This document shows, piece after piece, positions 38,665 to 47,306 of a stretch of DNA of 64,000 bases. A model generated the notes under the pieces. That model made no database searches, was not told the DNA's origin, and saw only the letters and a list, made by a program, of their open reading frames with translations. A program made the position numbers and the translations under genes. Within the stretch, counting starts at the first letter, position 1; every line of letters begins with the position of its first letter. Source of the stretch: DATLGB01 sp038258425 (GTDB lineage: Bacteria; Actinomycetota; Thermoleophilia; Solirubrobacterales; Solirubrobacteraceae); NCBI GenBank assembly GCA_038258425.1, contig JBBSPV010000014.1, positions 11,241 through 75,240 on the forward strand. Reading direction: 5' to 3'.

Positions 38665-39255
38665 TCAAGCTCCGCGGAGGATGGCGCGGGCGGCCTGCTC
38701 GACCAGGTCCTCGGCCCGGGCGGGGATCCCACCGCCGCCCGTCCTCAGGTGCCGGCGCACGACGGCGTACGGGAGGTCGACCGCGACGAGCACGACCTGC
38801 GCGAGCCGGTCCGCGCCGCCGAGTCGCCCGGCGGCGTCGCGGAGCGCGGTCTCCAGCTCACCTTGCGCGGCGTCGACGCGGGCGCGCACGGCCGGCGGCC
38901 ATGCCGCGGATCCGAGCTCCTCGGGCCCGCGCAGCAGGATCCGCGCATCGGCGGGGTGCTCGCGGCTGTAGGTCACGACGTGGCGGGCGGCCGCCATGCA
39001 GGCGTGCGCGGGCGGGTCTCTCCCGAGGGCGCTGAGGAAGCCGGCCTGAAAGCGCGTGACCGTGCGCAGCCAGACCGCTCCGAGCAGGGCCGCCCGCGCA
39101 CCGAACCGGTGGTACAGCGAGCCGCTCGGCGCGCCCGTCGACCGGGCGAGGCCGGCCATGGTCACCGCGGCCGGGCCCTCGCCGGCCGCGAGCGCGACGG
39201 CCGCGTCGAGCAGGCGCTCGGTGTCGTACAGCCTCGGTCTTCCCACGCCGCGCAT
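38665..39255 (-). CDS. TetR-family transcriptional regulator
   Basis: The 196-residue protein has an N-terminal DNA-binding domain, R-L-L-D-A-A-V-A-L-A...A-V-T-M-A-G-L-A-R-S-T-G-A-P-S-G-S-L-Y-H-R-F-G, typical of TetR, and a divergent ligand domain. ATG 39255 was preferred to an in-frame TTG at 39288. The 53-bp gap to the divergent 39309 gene is AT-rich for this genome (TACACATAATAG, CAAAATAC) and should hold its operator. It likely controls the two SnoaL-like genes beside it; the inducer is unknown. Confidence 0.88.
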   Translation of the reverse strand: MRGVGRPRLYDTERLLDAAVALAAGEGPAAVTMAGLARSTGAPSGSLYHRFGARAALLGAVWLRTVTRFQAGFLSALGRDPPAHACMAAARHVVTYSREHPADARILLRGPEELGSAAWPPAVRARVDAAQGELETALRDAAGRLGGADRLAQVVLVAVDLPYAVVRRHLRTGGGGIPARAEDLVEQAARAILRGA

Positions 39256-39308
39256 CGTCTGGTACACATAATAGCGACGAGCCTTCAAAATACGAGGAGG
39301 AACCCACC

Positions 39309-39695
39309 ATGCGCGACACCACCGCCGGCGCGCGACAGCTGTACGCGGCGCTCGCCGCCCGCGACCCGGGCTCGATCCTCGCCGCCCTGAGCGACGACTT
39401 CGTCGGGCGCGTCAGTGACGGCATGCCGCTCGCCGTCGGCGGCCGCCACGACGGCCCCGACGCGATGCTCCGAGAGGTCTGGGCCCCGATCTTCTCCGCC
39501 TATGACGTGCACCTCGACGTCGACGCCTACCTGCCGTCGGGAGACGACGTCGTCGTCGCCCTCGGCCACTACCGCGGGACCGAGCGGGCGACGGGCCGGG
39601 CGCTGGACGCCCGCTTCGCCCACGTGCTCACCGTGCGCGGGGAGCGCGTGACCGGCCTCGAGCAGATCACGGACACGCGGCGCTGGAGCGCCTGA
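39309..39695 (+). CDS. SnoaL-like/NTF2-fold protein
   Basis: This 128-residue protein has a nuclear transport factor 2-like pattern: L-Y-A-A-L-A-A-R-D, I-L-A-A-L-S-D-D-F-V-G, and the late G-x-Y-R-G-T-E-R-A-T-G-R-x-L-D-A-R-F-A-H-V-L-T-V-R-G. GAGGAGG precedes the ATG by about eight bases, one of the better ribosome sites here. It is divergent from the TetR gene and probably its target. Function is not known. Confidence 0.78.
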   Translation: MRDTTAGARQLYAALAARDPGSILAALSDDFVGRVSDGMPLAVGGRHDGPDAMLREVWAPIFSAYDVHLDVDAYLPSGDDVVVALGHYRGTERATGRALDARFAHVLTVRGERVTGLEQITDTRRWSA

Positions 39696-39710
39696 GGCCG
39701 TCCGGAGGCC

Positions 39711-40301
39711 TCAGGCGGTCTGCAGGTACGGCCGCCAGGTCGTCGGGATCGTCGGGCTCGCGAGCTGGATGAACACGTGCGGGTTGGGCATCCGCGGCCG
39801 CGTGCGCGGGTGCATGCCGATCTGGTGCGGCAGCCGGTCGCCCTTGCGCCGATTGCACGGCGCGCACGAGGCGACGATGTTGTCCCACGTCGAGTCGCCG
39901 CCCTTGGAGCGCGGGATCACGTGGTCGACGGTCAGCGTCGTCCGCGCGCCGCAGTACTGGCACATCCAGTCGTCGCGGGCGAAGACGGCGCGGCGCGTGA
40001 TCTTGCGGCGGTGCGGATCGCGTGGTACGCGCACGTAGCTCACGAGCCGGATCACGTAGGGCCGCGGGAGCATCCCGGTCGCCCAGTGCAGATCGCCCTC
40101 GCCACGCTCGAGGATCTCGGCCTTGCGCTTGAGCATGAGTACGGTGGCCCGCCGCACGGTGCAGACGTTGATCGGCTCGAACGTCGCGTTGAGCACCAGC
40201 ACCCGACCACCAGTCCAGCGCGAGCCGCCGGGCTCAGGCCCGTGCCGCTGATGATCGATGAGCGACACGGACCCCAGTGGAGCTGGGATCGCGCTGGTCA
40301 C
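39711..40301 (-). CDS. HNH endonuclease family protein
   Basis: The 196-residue protein has an N-terminal domain (V-L-V-L-N-A-T-F-E-P-I-N-V) and a zinc-bound HNH core: C-Q-Y-C-G, D-H-V-I-P-R-S-K-G-G, N-I-V-A-S-C-A-P-C-N-R-R-K. This is the layout of a conserved actinobacterial HNH protein found as a chromosomal gene, not a phage homing enzyme. Start is GTG. The biological substrate is unknown. Confidence 0.88.
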   Translation of the reverse strand: MTSAIPAPLGSVSLIDHQRHGPEPGGSRWTGGRVLVLNATFEPINVCTVRRATVLMLKRKAEILERGEGDLHWATGMLPRPYVIRLVSYVRVPRDPHRRKITRRAVFARDDWMCQYCGARTTLTVDHVIPRSKGGDSTWDNIVASCAPCNRRKGDRLPHQIGMHPRTRPRMPNPHVFIQLASPTIPTTWRPYLQTA

Positions 40302-40358
40302 GGCTGCGCGGCAGTGTAGATGACCGCCCGGCGCGCCACGCCGCCGCGCAATCCGGGA

Positions 40359-41198
40359 TCAGGCGGCCGGATAGCTCCCGAGCACCTTGACCGTCTGGGC
40401 CTGCTCGCGGAGCGCCGCAACGGCCTCCGTGACGGCCGCGGACGCCGCGGCGCCGTCCAGATCGGCGAAGAACATGTAGTGGCCGAGCCCGAGCCGGCGG
40501 GGCCGCGACTCGATGCGGGTGAGGTTGACCCCGCGGGAGGCGAACTCCGACAGGCAGCGCACGAGCCATCCCGCACGCTCGTCGCCGGCGCCCCACCACA
40601 CGACGCTCGTCTTCGTGGCCGGGCCCATCGGCGCCACGCCGTTGCGCGCCAGCCAGACGAAGCGGGTAACGTTGCCCGGCTCGTCCTGGACGCCGTCGCG
40701 CAGGACGACGGCGCCGTGCAGCTCGGCGGCCAGCGGCGTCCCCAGGGCGGCCGCCGGTCCCCGGGCGACCTCGCCGGAGGCGACGAGCCGCACGGCCTCG
40801 GCGGTCGAGGAGACGTCGAGCACCGTGGCGTCCGGCAGCGACTCCCGCAGGAAGCGCCCGCACTGGGCGTTGGCCTGGGGGTGGGAGAGGACGCTGCGCA
40901 GCGCGCCGAGCTCGACGGCCTCGCGGGCGATGAGCGCATGCACGACCGGGAGGACGACCTCGCCGACGATCCGGACGTCGTCCGTGCCGGCGGCGAGCGC
41001 GTCGAGCGTCGGGCCGACCGCACCCTCCAACGAGTTCTCGATCGGGACGAGCGCCCGCTCCGCCGCCGCGGTCTGCACGGCGAGCACCGCGTCGTGGACG
41101 GTCGGCGCCGGGACGGCCTCCCAGCCGGCGGCGCGCGGATCGCCGCACAGGGCGGCGTGGCTGTAGGTGCCGGCCGGCCCGAGGAAGCTCGCCCGCAT
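40359..41198 (-). CDS. pheA: prephenate dehydratase
   Basis: PheA converts prephenate to phenylpyruvate in phenylalanine synthesis. The 279-residue protein has the G-P-x-G-T-Y-S-H start, V-P-I-E-N-S-L-E-G, the catalytic T-R-F in N-V-T-R-F-V, and a C-terminal ACT domain with the E-S-R-P-R motif for Phe feedback. No chorismate mutase domain is fused. Its ATG overlaps the DUF4446 stop (ATGA). Confidence 0.95.
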   Translation of the reverse strand: MRASFLGPAGTYSHAALCGDPRAAGWEAVPAPTVHDAVLAVQTAAAERALVPIENSLEGAVGPTLDALAAGTDDVRIVGEVVLPVVHALIAREAVELGALRSVLSHPQANAQCGRFLRESLPDATVLDVSSTAEAVRLVASGEVARGPAAALGTPLAAELHGAVVLRDGVQDEPGNVTRFVWLARNGVAPMGPATKTSVVWWGAGDERAGWLVRCLSEFASRGVNLTRIESRPRRLGLGHYMFFADLDGAAASAAVTEAVAALREQAQTVKVLGSYPAA

Positions 41199-41725
41199 CA
41201 GAACGTGTCGAGCGTGCGGGAACCGATCTCACCGGCGAGCGCCATCCGCACGGCCTCGGCCTCCTCCGGGGAGAGCTCGAGCTCCCCGCTGCCGGCGATC
41301 ACCTGCTTGCAGTACACGCGCGCCGTGTCCCGGTGTGCGATCGAGGAGACGACGACGCCGTTGTGCTCGGCGTCGAGCAGCGCGATCGAGGTCGACTGGT
41401 GGCCGCTGAGCTCGCCGTAGGCGTCGTAGCGGACGAGGGCGCGGAACGCGATGGCGCCGTCGAGCCGGTGCTCGGCGCTTCCCACCCGCTCCTCGAGACG
41501 CTCCGCGAGCTCCTCCGTGCGCTCGTGCAGCGCCTCGAAGGCGGCCTGCAGGGCGCTGGCATGGCCGACGAGGTCCTGTCCGTCGCGCCCGCCGAGGACC
41601 GCCCGCTGGTCCGCCCGCAGCCGCCGCATCCGCAAACTCAGGACGGCGAGCCAGATCAGCGCCACGAGGGCGCCGCCGGCCGCGGCGAGCGCGACGATGC
41701 CGGGGCCGTCGGTGAAGCCGCTCAT
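41198..41725 (-). CDS. DUF4446-family membrane protein
   Basis: The 175-residue protein has one N-terminal membrane helix (about 10-30), a coiled-coil region with H-E-R-T-E-E-L-A-E-R-L-E-E-R-V, and a conserved domain with A-x-R-A-L-V-R-Y-D-A-Y-G-E-L-S-G-H-Q-S-x-S-I-A-L-L-D, the DUF4446 hallmark. Function is unknown; the Bacillus homologue lies near the origin region too. It is coupled to pheA and follows the 41740 gene. Confidence 0.85.
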   Translation of the reverse strand: MSGFTDGPGIVALAAAGGALVALIWLAVLSLRMRRLRADQRAVLGGRDGQDLVGHASALQAAFEALHERTEELAERLEERVGSAEHRLDGAIAFRALVRYDAYGELSGHQSTSIALLDAEHNGVVVSSIAHRDTARVYCKQVIAGSGELELSPEEAEAVRMALAGEIGSRTLDTF

Positions 41726-41739
41726 GCGGGCCGCCGAAC

Positions 41740-42894
41740 TTACTGGAACAGCACGTTGTACGTCGACGTGTTGTTGTCGGTCTTCTTCTCGCCGGGGACG
41801 GCGCCGACCTTCACGGTGACGGTGTAGACCTCGCCCGTCCGCGGCTTGGAGGAGAGCTTGACCTCCGCGGTCGCGTCCGCGCCCTGGGCGACCTGGGCGA
41901 CGGTGTCCTTGCCCGTGATCGGCTTGCCCTGGCCCTCCAGCGTCACGGCCACCGGGACGTCGAACTCATCGTTCTCGCCCTGATTGGAGAACTTCACGCT
42001 GAAGACCAGGTCGCCCGAGGCCGGCACGCGGTTGGAGGCCGGGTCGGGCTGCAGCGCCACGCCGTCCACGGTCGTGCCCGTGAGCCCGGTCCCGTGCAGG
42101 CCGGGAGCGACCGTCTTGCTCGTCTGGCGCCCACTGCCATTGTTGGAGATGCGCGTCCCGAGCTGGTCGGCCACGAAGCTCGGCTGCAGCCAGTCGAGAC
42201 TCGGGAGGAAGCCGGCGGTCGACACGGGGTCCGCGACGACGTCGTTGCTCGACAGCGTGTCGCGCACCAGGGGCGTGACGCGGGCGCGGATGAGCGTGTC
42301 GGAGGCGGAGAAGGCCTGCATCTCGCCGGCGATGCCCTCGATGGCGCGGTCCGCGACGTCGCCCTCGTTGCCGAGCGCGGTGGCGATCCGCTTGGCGACG
42401 TACTGCAGGCCGTCCCGCCGCAGCTCGAGCGCGATCAGCAGCGACTGCTGGGCCGCGTCCAGGTCGCCCGGCGTCGAGAGGTTCTTCGCGCGCTTGAGCT
42501 CGGTGTCGGCCTCCGCCCGCAGGCTCGAGACGGTGGTCTGCAGGTCCTCCGGCGACTGGCTCGAGCCCTGCCCGAGGGTCTCGAAGAACTTGCGCCCGAC
42601 CTGGGTGTCGGACTGGGTGACGAGATCGGACGCCTCGCGGTTGTAGTCGCGCAGGGCGTTCTTGCGCCGTGAGTCCTGGCAGGCGTTGAAGATGAGGATG
42701 AGCAGGACGAGCAGCAGCAGCCCGAGGCCGGCCGCCACGAGCCGGCGGGTGCGCAGGGTCTGGGCGTCCGCGCCGCCGCCGCGACCTCCGTCGTCCGCCC
42801 CGTCGCCCCCGCCGCCACGCCGCGCGGACGCCGAGCGGCGCGGGCGCGATTCACGTTGGACGGTGGTCGGCTCGTCGTCCTCGAAGAAGGACAC
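41740..42894 (-). CDS. membrane-anchored protein with CARDB-like domain
   Basis: The 384-residue protein has a charged, Gly-rich cytoplasmic start, one membrane helix (about residues 50-72, L-V-A-A-G-L-G-L-L-L-L-V-L-L-I), and a helical extracytoplasmic domain. A C-terminal beta domain (about 290-384) follows with V-F-S-V-K-F-S-N-Q-G-E-N-D-E-F and D-N-N-T-S-T-Y, the pattern of CARDB/Ig-like adhesion domains. GTG 42894 has AGGAG ten bases upstream. It is divergent from the first kinase gene. An envelope role is likely, detail unknown. Confidence 0.7.
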   Translation of the reverse strand: MSFFEDDEPTTVQRESRPRRSASARRGGGGDGADDGGRGGGADAQTLRTRRLVAAGLGLLLLVLLILIFNACQDSRRKNALRDYNREASDLVTQSDTQVGRKFFETLGQGSSQSPEDLQTTVSSLRAEADTELKRAKNLSTPGDLDAAQQSLLIALELRRDGLQYVAKRIATALGNEGDVADRAIEGIAGEMQAFSASDTLIRARVTPLVRDTLSSNDVVADPVSTAGFLPSLDWLQPSFVADQLGTRISNNGSGRQTSKTVAPGLHGTGLTGTTVDGVALQPDPASNRVPASGDLVFSVKFSNQGENDEFDVPVAVTLEGQGKPITGKDTVAQVAQGADATAEVKLSSKPRTGEVYTVTVKVGAVPGEKKTDNNTSTYNVLFQ

Positions 42895-43011
42895 GGTGAT
42901 GGCTCTCCTGGCTGCCGGCGGTCGGGACGCAGTATGCCCCCGCCGCCGGTCGGCTCCCATGTTCGGCGTCGGCGCGGAGGGGCCTGCACCCCCGCGGCGA
43001 ATCCTAGCCGC

Positions 43012-44748
43012 GTGTCCTTGACGGAGGAACGGGAGGCGGTCACCGCGACCGCCGGGCCGCTGGCGCTTCATCGCTACCGGCTGGGCCGGCGGCTCGGGGC
43101 TGGCGGGTTCGGCGCCGTGCACGAGGCCCACGACGAGCGCCTCGACCGCCGGGTCGCCGTCAAGGTCATCCCGGCGGACGGGTCGGCGCCCGAGCGCGCG
43201 CGCCGCGAGGCGATGGCCGCCGCCCGCCTCGAGCACCCCGGGATCGTCGCGCTCTTCGACGCCGGGGAGGACGCCGGCGCGCGCTACCTCGTCTCCGAGC
43301 TCGTCGACGGGCGCACGTTCGCCCAGCTGCAGGCCGACGGCGAGCTGTCCGACCGCGACGTCCTGCGCGTCGGCCTCTCCCTGTGCGACGCGCTGGAGCA
43401 CGCCCACGAGCGTGGCGTCGTGCACCGCGACGTCAAGCCGCAGAACGTCATCGTCCCGGACCGCCCGCGCTCCTGGCGCGGGGCGGCGAAGCTCACGGAC
43501 TTCGGCGTGGCCACGCTCGCCGGCGACGACGCGCTGACCCGCACGGGCGACGTGGTGGGGACGCTCGCCTACATGGCTCCGGAGCAGGCATCGGGCAAGC
43601 GCGTCGACGCCCAGGCCGACGTCTACGCGCTCGCCCTCGTGCTCTACGAGGCGCTGGCCGGCGTCCATCCCGTCCGCGGCTCGACGCCCGCCGAGACCGC
43701 CCGCCGAGTCGGCGGCCCGGTCGCGCCGCTGGCCAGGCACCGCCGCGACCTGCCGCCCGAGCTCTGCGCGGCGCTGGACCGCGGGCTGCGGGTGGCCCCG
43801 GTGCACCGAGGCACGCTCGAGGAGCTCGGCGACGCCCTGGAGGACGCCCTCGTCGAGGTCGCAGACGAGGGCGGCGCCGTCGCCCGCCACCCGGCCGAGC
43901 GCGCGCCCTGGCTGCCGCCGGTCCCGCGCGGGCTCCCGCGCCTGCTGCACGCCGCGGCGACCGGGGCGCTCGTCGCCGTCACGGCCGCCCTCGCCGCGCC
44001 GCAGTCCGAGCTGCCCTGGCTGCCGGCCGCGGCCGGCGCCGCGCTCGTGACGCTCCTGCTCCCGCGCCTCGGGTGGGGCCTTGCCGTGCTGGGCACCGCC
44101 GCCGGCCTGCTGCTGGCGCCGGCCTTCGGCGGCGAGGCGGCGGCGGCCGGCACCGCGGTGGTCCTGCTCGCCGCGGCCCTCCCCGTCCCCTTCGCGCTGG
44201 GCCGGTCGCCGCGGGCGTGGACGCTGCCCGCGTTCGCGCCGCTGCTCGGCCTCGCCGGGCTCGCCGGCGCCTTCCCGGCCCTGGCCGGCCGCGCCCGCCA
44301 CCTAGGAGAGCGGGCCGCCCTCGGTGCGCTGGGCGCCTGGTGGCTGCTGCTCGCGGAGACCCTCACCGGCCACCGCCTGCTCTTCGGCCCACCGACCGGG
44401 GCGCCCCCGGCCGCGGCGGCCCAGGAGGCCATCTCGGAGGCGGCGGCGACGGTGGGCGGCGTCTTCACCAGCGGCGGCGTCGTGCTGCTCGCGCTGTGGG
44501 CCGCGGCGGCGGTCGCGCTTCCGTGGCTCGTGCGGGGCGTGAGCCTCGCCGCGGACCTCGTCCTGGCCACGGCCTGGAGCGCCGGCCTGGCCTCGGCGAC
44601 CGCCGCGCTGGGGACGCGGCTCGGCGCGCCCGAGCCGCGCGGGCTCGTGGTCACCGCGCTGGTGGCCGGCGTGGCCGCGGTCGTGGGCGCCCGCACGGCG
44701 GAGGACGCGAGCCTGCGATCCTCTGCGGCGGATGACGACCGGCCCTGA
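43012..44748 (+). CDS. Ser/Thr protein kinase with polytopic membrane domain
   Basis: The 578-residue protein joins a kinase (about 20-285) to a multispanning C-terminal half. Kinase motifs are R-L-G-A-G-G-F-G-A-V, V-A-V-K-V-I, H-R-D-V-K-P-Q-N-V, D-F-G-V-A and G-T-L-A-Y-M-A-P-E-Q. The rest has about nine hydrophobic segments with no sensor or PASTA domain. Most bacterial kinases of this type have a single membrane helix, so this form is uncommon. It is 6 nt from fhaA and should feed the same phospho-signalling set. The start lacks a ribosome site and may be leaderless. Confidence 0.85.
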   Translation: MSLTEEREAVTATAGPLALHRYRLGRRLGAGGFGAVHEAHDERLDRRVAVKVIPADGSAPERARREAMAAARLEHPGIVALFDAGEDAGARYLVSELVDGRTFAQLQADGELSDRDVLRVGLSLCDALEHAHERGVVHRDVKPQNVIVPDRPRSWRGAAKLTDFGVATLAGDDALTRTGDVVGTLAYMAPEQASGKRVDAQADVYALALVLYEALAGVHPVRGSTPAETARRVGGPVAPLARHRRDLPPELCAALDRGLRVAPVHRGTLEELGDALEDALVEVADEGGAVARHPAERAPWLPPVPRGLPRLLHAAATGALVAVTAALAAPQSELPWLPAAAGAALVTLLLPRLGWGLAVLGTAAGLLLAPAFGGEAAAAGTAVVLLAAALPVPFALGRSPRAWTLPAFAPLLGLAGLAGAFPALAGRARHLGERAALGALGAWWLLLAETLTGHRLLFGPPTGAPPAAAAQEAISEAAATVGGVFTSGGVVLLALWAAAAVALPWLVRGVSLAADLVLATAWSAGLASATAALGTRLGAPEPRGLVVTALVAGVAAVVGARTAEDASLRSSAADDDRP

Positions 44749-44754
44749 CTGCGC

Positions 44755-45510
44755 ATGAGCGTCCTGCGCTCGCTCGAGGAGAAGCTCGCGACCCTCGTGG
44801 AGGGCACGTTCTCCCGCGCCTTCAAGTCGCAGGTGCGCCCGGTGGAGCTCGCCCGCAAGCTCACGCGCGAGATGGATCAGCACAAGGTCGTGTCGCTGTC
44901 GCGCACCTACGTGCCCAACGAGTACACGATCTGGCTCTCGCCCAGAGACCGCGAGCAGTTCGAGGGCTACGAGGGCGACCTGCAGGCCGAGCTGTCGGGC
45001 TACCTGCTCGAGCACGCGCGCCGCGAGCGGCTCGCGCTCGTGTCGCGGCCGGAGATCGGCTTCCGCACGGACGAGCGGCTGCGCCTCGGGGAGTTCGGCA
45101 TCCAGGCCCGGCTCGTGCGGCCGGACCAGGAGGGCGCAGGCGCGCCGGTGGCCGCCGAGGCCGGGCACACCCAGGTCTACTCGGCCGCGGGCCGGGTGGC
45201 CGACCAGCTGGCGGAGCCCAACCTCCGGCGCGGGCGCGCCCAGCTGCGCCACGAGGGCCGCGCGGTGCTGCTCGGGACCGCCGGCGTCGTGCTCGGCCGC
45301 TCGCGCGACTGCGACGTGGTGCTCGAGGACGAGAACGTCTCCCGCCGCCACGCCGAGGTGCGGCCCTCCGGCGGCTCGTGGATCGTGCGCGACCTCGGGT
45401 CCACCAACGGGGTGAAGGTCAACGGCCGGCGCGTCGACGGGGCGCAGTCCCTGCGCCCGGGCGATCGCGTCGAGGTCGGCCTCAGCCAGCTCGTGTACGA
45501 GGAGGAGTGA
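44755..45510 (+). CDS. fhaA: FHA-domain protein FhaA (DUF3662-FHA)
   Basis: FhaA binds phospho-Thr proteins of the cell-wall machinery in mycobacteria. The 251-residue protein has an N-terminal DUF3662 domain (about 1-120; F-S-R-A-F-K-S-Q-V-R-P-V-E-L-A) and a C-terminal FHA domain with G-R-S-R-D-C-D-V-V-L-E, S-R-R-H-A-E and D-L-G-S-T-N-G. The linker is short compared with M. tuberculosis. It heads the classical fhaA-fhaB-pstP-rodA-pbpA-pknB order. Confidence 0.94.
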   Translation: MSVLRSLEEKLATLVEGTFSRAFKSQVRPVELARKLTREMDQHKVVSLSRTYVPNEYTIWLSPRDREQFEGYEGDLQAELSGYLLEHARRERLALVSRPEIGFRTDERLRLGEFGIQARLVRPDQEGAGAPVAAEAGHTQVYSAAGRVADQLAEPNLRRGRAQLRHEGRAVLLGTAGVVLGRSRDCDVVLEDENVSRRHAEVRPSGGSWIVRDLGSTNGVKVNGRRVDGAQSLRPGDRVEVGLSQLVYEEE

Positions 45511-45524
45511 GTGGGGCTCCGCCG

Positions 45525-46034
45525 ATGAGTCTCGATCCCGTCGCCGTCGCGCTGAAGTTCGGCTTCCTCGTCGTGCTGTACCTCTTCCTGCTCTGGGTGG
45601 CGCGCTCGGCGCTGCGCGACCTGCGCCGCACGGGCGGCGCCGGCTCCGAGCCCGACGGCCCGGTGCACCACGACTACGGGGACGCGACCGCGATGCACCA
45701 GGCGGGCACGGCGCTGGACCCCTCGCCGGCGGGGGACGCCTGGAGCGCGCGGCTCGTCGTGCGCTCGGCGCCCGGCCTGCGCGGCGGAGAGGGCTTCGAG
45801 GTCGGCGATGGCCTGCTGCTCGGCCGCGGCACGGCGGCCGACGTCCCGTTGCAGGACTCCTACTCCTCCTCCCGGCACGCGCGGCTGATCTCCCAGGGCG
45901 ACGCGGTCGTGCTGGAGGACCTAGGCTCGACCAACGGGACCTACCTCAACGGGGATCCGCTGACCGGCCCGCAGCCGCTGCACGACGGCGACCGCATCCG
46001 CATCGGCGACTCCGAGTTCTCGTTCCAACGGTGA
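45525..46034 (+). CDS. fhaB: FHA-domain membrane protein FhaB
   Basis: The 169-residue protein has one N-terminal membrane helix (about 12-28) and a C-terminal FHA domain with G-R-G-T-A-A-D-V, S-S-R-H-A-R and D-L-G-S-T-N-G-T-Y-L-N-G. It matches FhaB/GarA-like adaptor position and build. Its stop overlaps the pstP start (TGATG). Confidence 0.93.
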   Translation: MSLDPVAVALKFGFLVVLYLFLLWVARSALRDLRRTGGAGSEPDGPVHHDYGDATAMHQAGTALDPSPAGDAWSARLVVRSAPGLRGGEGFEVGDGLLLGRGTAADVPLQDSYSSSRHARLISQGDAVVLEDLGSTNGTYLNGDPLTGPQPLHDGDRIRIGDSEFSFQR

Positions 46035-47269
46035 TGCTGCGCGTCGCGGAACACTGGCACGGCTCCGACGTCGGCCGCCAGCGCCAGGGCAACGAGGACT
46101 CCGTCTTCGTGCGGGCGCCGCTGTTCGTCGTCGCGGACGGGATGGGTGGGGCGCAGGCCGGCGAGGTCGCGTCCGAGCTCGCGGTGGAGACGTTCCGCGA
46201 CGGCCTCCCCGACGGCTCGCCCGAGGCGGGGCTCGTGCGGACGATCAACGTCGCCAACGTCCGCATCAACGAGGCCGCCCACGCCGACCGCCGGCGCCAG
46301 GGCATGGGCACGACCTGCACGGCCGCCTACGTCGGGCCGGACGAGGTCGTGCTCGCGCACGTCGGCGACTCGCGCTGCTACCTGCTGCGCGACGGCCGGC
46401 TGACCCGGCTCACCCGCGACCACTCGCTCGTCGGCGAGCTGCTAGACCGCGGCAAGCTCACGGAGGAGGAGGCGGAGGTCCATCCCCAGCGCTCGGTGAT
46501 CACCCGCGCCCTGGGCATCGAGCCCGACCTGCTCGTGGACACGGAGCGCATCGCGGCGCGGGCCGGGGACCTGTTCCTCATCTGCTCGGACGGGCTGACG
46601 TCCATGGTCCGCGAGGCCGCGCTGTTCGAGCTCCTGCGCGACGGTGCGGACGCCGGCCTGCCCGAGCTCGGCCGCAGCCTGATCCACGCCGCCAACGAGG
46701 CCGGCGGCCGCGACAACATCACGGTGATCCTCTTCCGGCTCGAGGGCGTCGAGGGCGCTGCGCCCGACGACACCGGCGAGGGCGCCGCGACGACGGAGCG
46801 CGCGGCCCTCGCCGACACGGGCGACCACGCCACCACGACCCGGGCGGCCGTCGCGGTGGCCGACCCTCCGTCGTCGGCGCGCGCGGTGCCCGAACGGACC
46901 GCGCGGTTGCCGCGCGGGGCCGGGCGCGGAGGCGACGAGCCGCCCGCCCGCCACTCCCGCCTGCGGCGCGCGGTGCCGTGGCTCATCTCGTCGCTCGTGG
47001 TGCTGGCCATCCTCCTCGGCGGCGCCTTCGTCGCGATCCGCGCCGTCTTCTTCGTCGGGTTGGACGCGAACCGCTCCGTGGTCATCTACCGAGGGCTGCC
47101 GTACGAGCTGCCGTTCGGCCTCAAGCTCTACACCCGCGACTACACGAGCGGCGTGACGCTCGACCAGGTGCCCGTGGCGCGGCGGCCGACGTTCACCGAC
47201 CACGAGCTGCGCTCCTTCGGCGACGCCACCGACCTGGTCCGGCAGCTGGAGATCGGGAGGGTCCGGTGA
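46034..47269 (+). CDS. pstP: PP2C-family phosphatase PstP
   Basis: PstP removes phosphate from targets of the kinases here. The 411-residue protein has D-V-G-R-Q-R-Q-G-N-E-D-S, V-V-A-D-G-M-G-G, G-D-S-R-C-Y, S-D-G-L-T-S and G-G-R-D-N-I-T-V, all metal-site motifs of PPM phosphatases. A low-complexity linker, one membrane helix (about 320-342) and a small extracytoplasmic part follow. ATG at 46034 overlaps the fhaB stop; a GTG one codon earlier is possible. Confidence 0.94.
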   Translation: MLRVAEHWHGSDVGRQRQGNEDSVFVRAPLFVVADGMGGAQAGEVASELAVETFRDGLPDGSPEAGLVRTINVANVRINEAAHADRRRQGMGTTCTAAYVGPDEVVLAHVGDSRCYLLRDGRLTRLTRDHSLVGELLDRGKLTEEEAEVHPQRSVITRALGIEPDLLVDTERIAARAGDLFLICSDGLTSMVREAALFELLRDGADAGLPELGRSLIHAANEAGGRDNITVILFRLEGVEGAAPDDTGEGAATTERAALADTGDHATTTRAAVAVADPPSSARAVPERTARLPRGAGRGGDEPPARHSRLRRAVPWLISSLVVLAILLGGAFVAIRAVFFVGLDANRSVVIYRGLPYELPFGLKLYTRDYTSGVTLDQVPVARRPTFTDHELRSFGDATDLVRQLEIGRVR

Positions 47270-47306
47270 TCGCGAAGCATCGAGCGCCGGCGGAGCCGGT
47301 CACCCG
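47267..47306 (+). repeat. possible repeat relic, locus G
   Basis: After pstP, GTGATCGCGAAGC begins at the TGA stop and CGCCGGCGGAGCCGGTCACC follows. The latter matches locus A (minus strand CGCCGGCGGAGCCGGGTGACC) apart from one base, but the nine-base start differs. It may be a decayed member of the stop-anchored family, or coincidence in GC-rich DNA. Confidence 0.3.

Noticed and set aside
39256..39308. TATTAT-like box between the TetR and SnoaL-like genes as a defined promoter
   Set aside because: The gap is AT-rich but no -35 at proper spacing and no clear inverted repeat operator could be shown.
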